DNA of 64,000 bases. Source: Blasia pusilla (Eukaryota; Marchantiophyta; Marchantiopsida; Blasiales). This document shows, piece after piece, positions 62,560 through 64,000 of the stretch (the stretch's first letter is position 1; each line of letters opens with the position of its first letter). A program made the position numbers and the translations under genes. The stretch spans positions 10,168,001 to 10,232,000 of the forward strand of contig CM114273.1 in NCBI GenBank assembly GCA_050084515.1, in the 5' to 3' direction. The notes below the pieces were generated by a model, which saw only the letters and a list, made by a program, of their open reading frames with translations, was not told the origin of the DNA and did no database searches.

Positions 62560-62665
62560 AAATTTGGAGGAGTGGTAAGAGGAGAGGAAGAAAGGAAGAG
62601 AGGAAGAGAGGAAGAGAGGAGAGAGGAGAGAGGAGAGAGGAAGAGAGGAGAGAGGAAAATACCTT
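62560..62665 (+). repeat. purine (GA) tract
   Basis: A nearly uninterrupted run of A and G with GGAAGAGA/GGAGAGA units at about 62575–62660. Low-complexity sequence; the long open frames across both strands are artefacts of it. Confidence 0.85.
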
Positions 62666-62820
62666 CAACCCAAAGAGATACTTTGTTTTGAAGAGAGTTT
62701 CTTGTGATTTGAAGAGAGTTTCCGTTGGGTTGAAGAGAGGAAACTTTTTGTGAATTTTTTTGCACTTTTGTTCTCAGTGCTTAGGCACTCCTACAGATTT
62801 TTTTTCCTCTTCCACATTTT

Positions 62821-62850
62821 GGCAACCCATCTAAATCCGACGGGTTGTAA
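62821..62850. repeat. isolated copy of the GCAAC…GTTGC hairpin motif
   Basis: GCAACCCATCTAAATCCGAC followed by GGGTTGTAA: the same quasi-palindrome as in the 51.3–54.0 kb array, 9 kb away. Confidence 0.6.
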
Positions 62851-63025
62851 TTTGCACAAAATTTAAAAAACTGAGAAATCAGTCGAATCACATATGTGAA
62901 ACAAATCACTTTTTCCATCCAAGGTCTGGAAAAAATCTATCATTTTCCCTGGGCTGAATAGAGTTCAAGCTCAAAGTGAAGGTTATGGCAAATGAAAGTA
63001 CAATCTAAGACCTCATTTTGCATCC

Positions 63026-63845
63026 TCAAAGTGGTTTGTTTAAAATACTTCCCACTTCTTTGAGGGACAAAATTGGTTGGTGGATTCCTATTCCTACCTT
63101 CGACTCTCTTAAAACTACAAGCAACACATAGTACATGTGCTTACAAGGGAAATACCTTTTCCCACTTGTCTCTCTTTGGACAAAGTCATCACATGAACAT
63201 GTGGGAAAGCAACAGATGTGCACCGCATACACCATTATGACACATGAATTTACAGTGTTGTTCCTGATCCAACATATCCTTCCTATTCCATTGCCACTCT
63301 AGACATCTTTTGTGGCGATGATTTCCATGTTTGCCTCTCGAGCTGATGCGATTTGCTTTGCTCTCTCCACCGTTGGCCTACACATTCTGTTTCTCTTCAT
63401 CCCATTTCTATACTCAAACAGATTTAGTGGATTGAGATCATCCACCTTCTCCGGGTACATGTTGACATCAATCTTGGGTTAAATACAAAATGCGAAGGTC
63501 TCTGTAATGCGAACATGCTCCGAACTTCCTCCGTCTATGAGTCTAAAACTGACACTTGTAAGATTGTCCACTTTGTCCTTAGTGCAATTCGTACGGGCGG
63601 CAATGGGCCAAATCGTGGGGGTATTCCCTCGAGCTCCAATGGCAGCCGGATAAGACTTTTGAAAAGCGCAGGATTCATTTGGGCAGAAGAAGTACTTCAA
63701 TTGATCCCCGATCCTCGTGAAACGATCAAAGGTTTTGAGTCCCCAAAATCCAGGCAGTGGTCGTCCAATCCTTGTACAGTTCTTATTTAGGAAAGTGCCG
63801 CATGCTCTCCTAATGCCATCAAATCATGCCCTGCAAGTGGGTCCA
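63026..63845 (-). pseudogene. SWIM zinc-finger protein relic
   Basis: One minus-strand frame stays coding-like for about 270 codons but has in-frame stops near 63829, 63479 and about 63313. Near its C-terminus it has the SWIM pattern CxCx(n)CxH (TCSCDDFVQRETSGKRYFPC then KH). Upstream is a CPNESC motif. SWIM fingers of this kind occur at the ends of MULE transposases and of related plant proteins; no catalytic transposase core was recognised, so the parent family is open. Both ends may extend beyond what I can follow. Confidence 0.6.
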
Positions 63846-64000
63846 CGTCGAGGGTTGCTCCGAGATATATGCCACCTTTTTAGGTTGCAATCCATCTCAA
63901 TGACTAGAATCCCATACTGTTGAACTACCCCAGCGACCGGATGTTGCAAACTTCTAGCAACAGAGGGCTTTTGAAATAAAACATTCACTGATTTTGGAGA

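Noticed and set aside
62367-62765. 132-codon minus frame rich in Ser/Leu/Pro
   Set aside because: Produced by the GA tract at 62575–62660.
1-64000. CRISPR array, bacterial-type operon or viral genome
   Set aside because: No regularly spaced identical repeats, no ribosome-binding-site gene strings, and spliceosomal introns throughout; the short and long repeats present are diverged and irregular.

Overview
The window is nuclear DNA of a land plant. Genes are split by many GT–AG introns, the retroelements are of plant type, one gene belongs to the plant-only BKI1/MAKR family, and the other encodes an NPC1 whose conserved blocks read like plant NPC1. The long introns and the style of the LINE and gypsy relics make me lean towards a non-seed plant (bryophyte, lycophyte or fern). 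That is inference, and the sequence does not settle it.

Layout. (1) 1–2,800: 3' half of a decayed Ty1/copia retrotransposon on the + strand, from integrase to RNase H, then polypurine tract and 3' LTR. (2) 2,990–4,430: AT-rich DNA with a possible terminal-inverted-repeat element. (3) 4,533–30,494: an apparently intact Niemann-Pick C1 sterol transporter gene on + . I placed 39 exons whose splice phases all agree and which sum to 1,331 codons plus stop. The introns hold repeats, including a LINE ORF1 in the 3.7-kb intron 35 and a perfect 19-bp hairpin. (4) 30,495–33,873: spacer between two convergent genes. (5) 33,874–35,406 on − : a single-exon membrane-associated kinase regulator (MAKR/BKI1 family), 510 aa. 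(6) 35,400–42,000: no gene recognised; a possible pol III-derived repeat and a very AT-rich tract. (7) 42,000–64,000: a repeat graveyard. It holds ~1-kb inverted arms around a 3.5-kb core, three copies of a ~0.6-kb LTR-like repeat, a degenerate hairpin-bearing tandem array, a LINE preceded by ~176-bp tandem monomers and split by one of the LTR-like repeats, a gypsy integrase relic, and a decayed SWIM zinc-finger reading frame.

The two intact genes have no obvious pathway link: NPC1 moves sterol at endolysosomal/vacuolar membranes, MAKR proteins regulate receptor kinases at the plasma membrane. They are tail to tail. I found no operon-like or defence-type system. The least explained signals are the recurrent GCAAC…GTTGC hairpin motif in 51.3–54.0 kb and the monomer array abutting the LINE.
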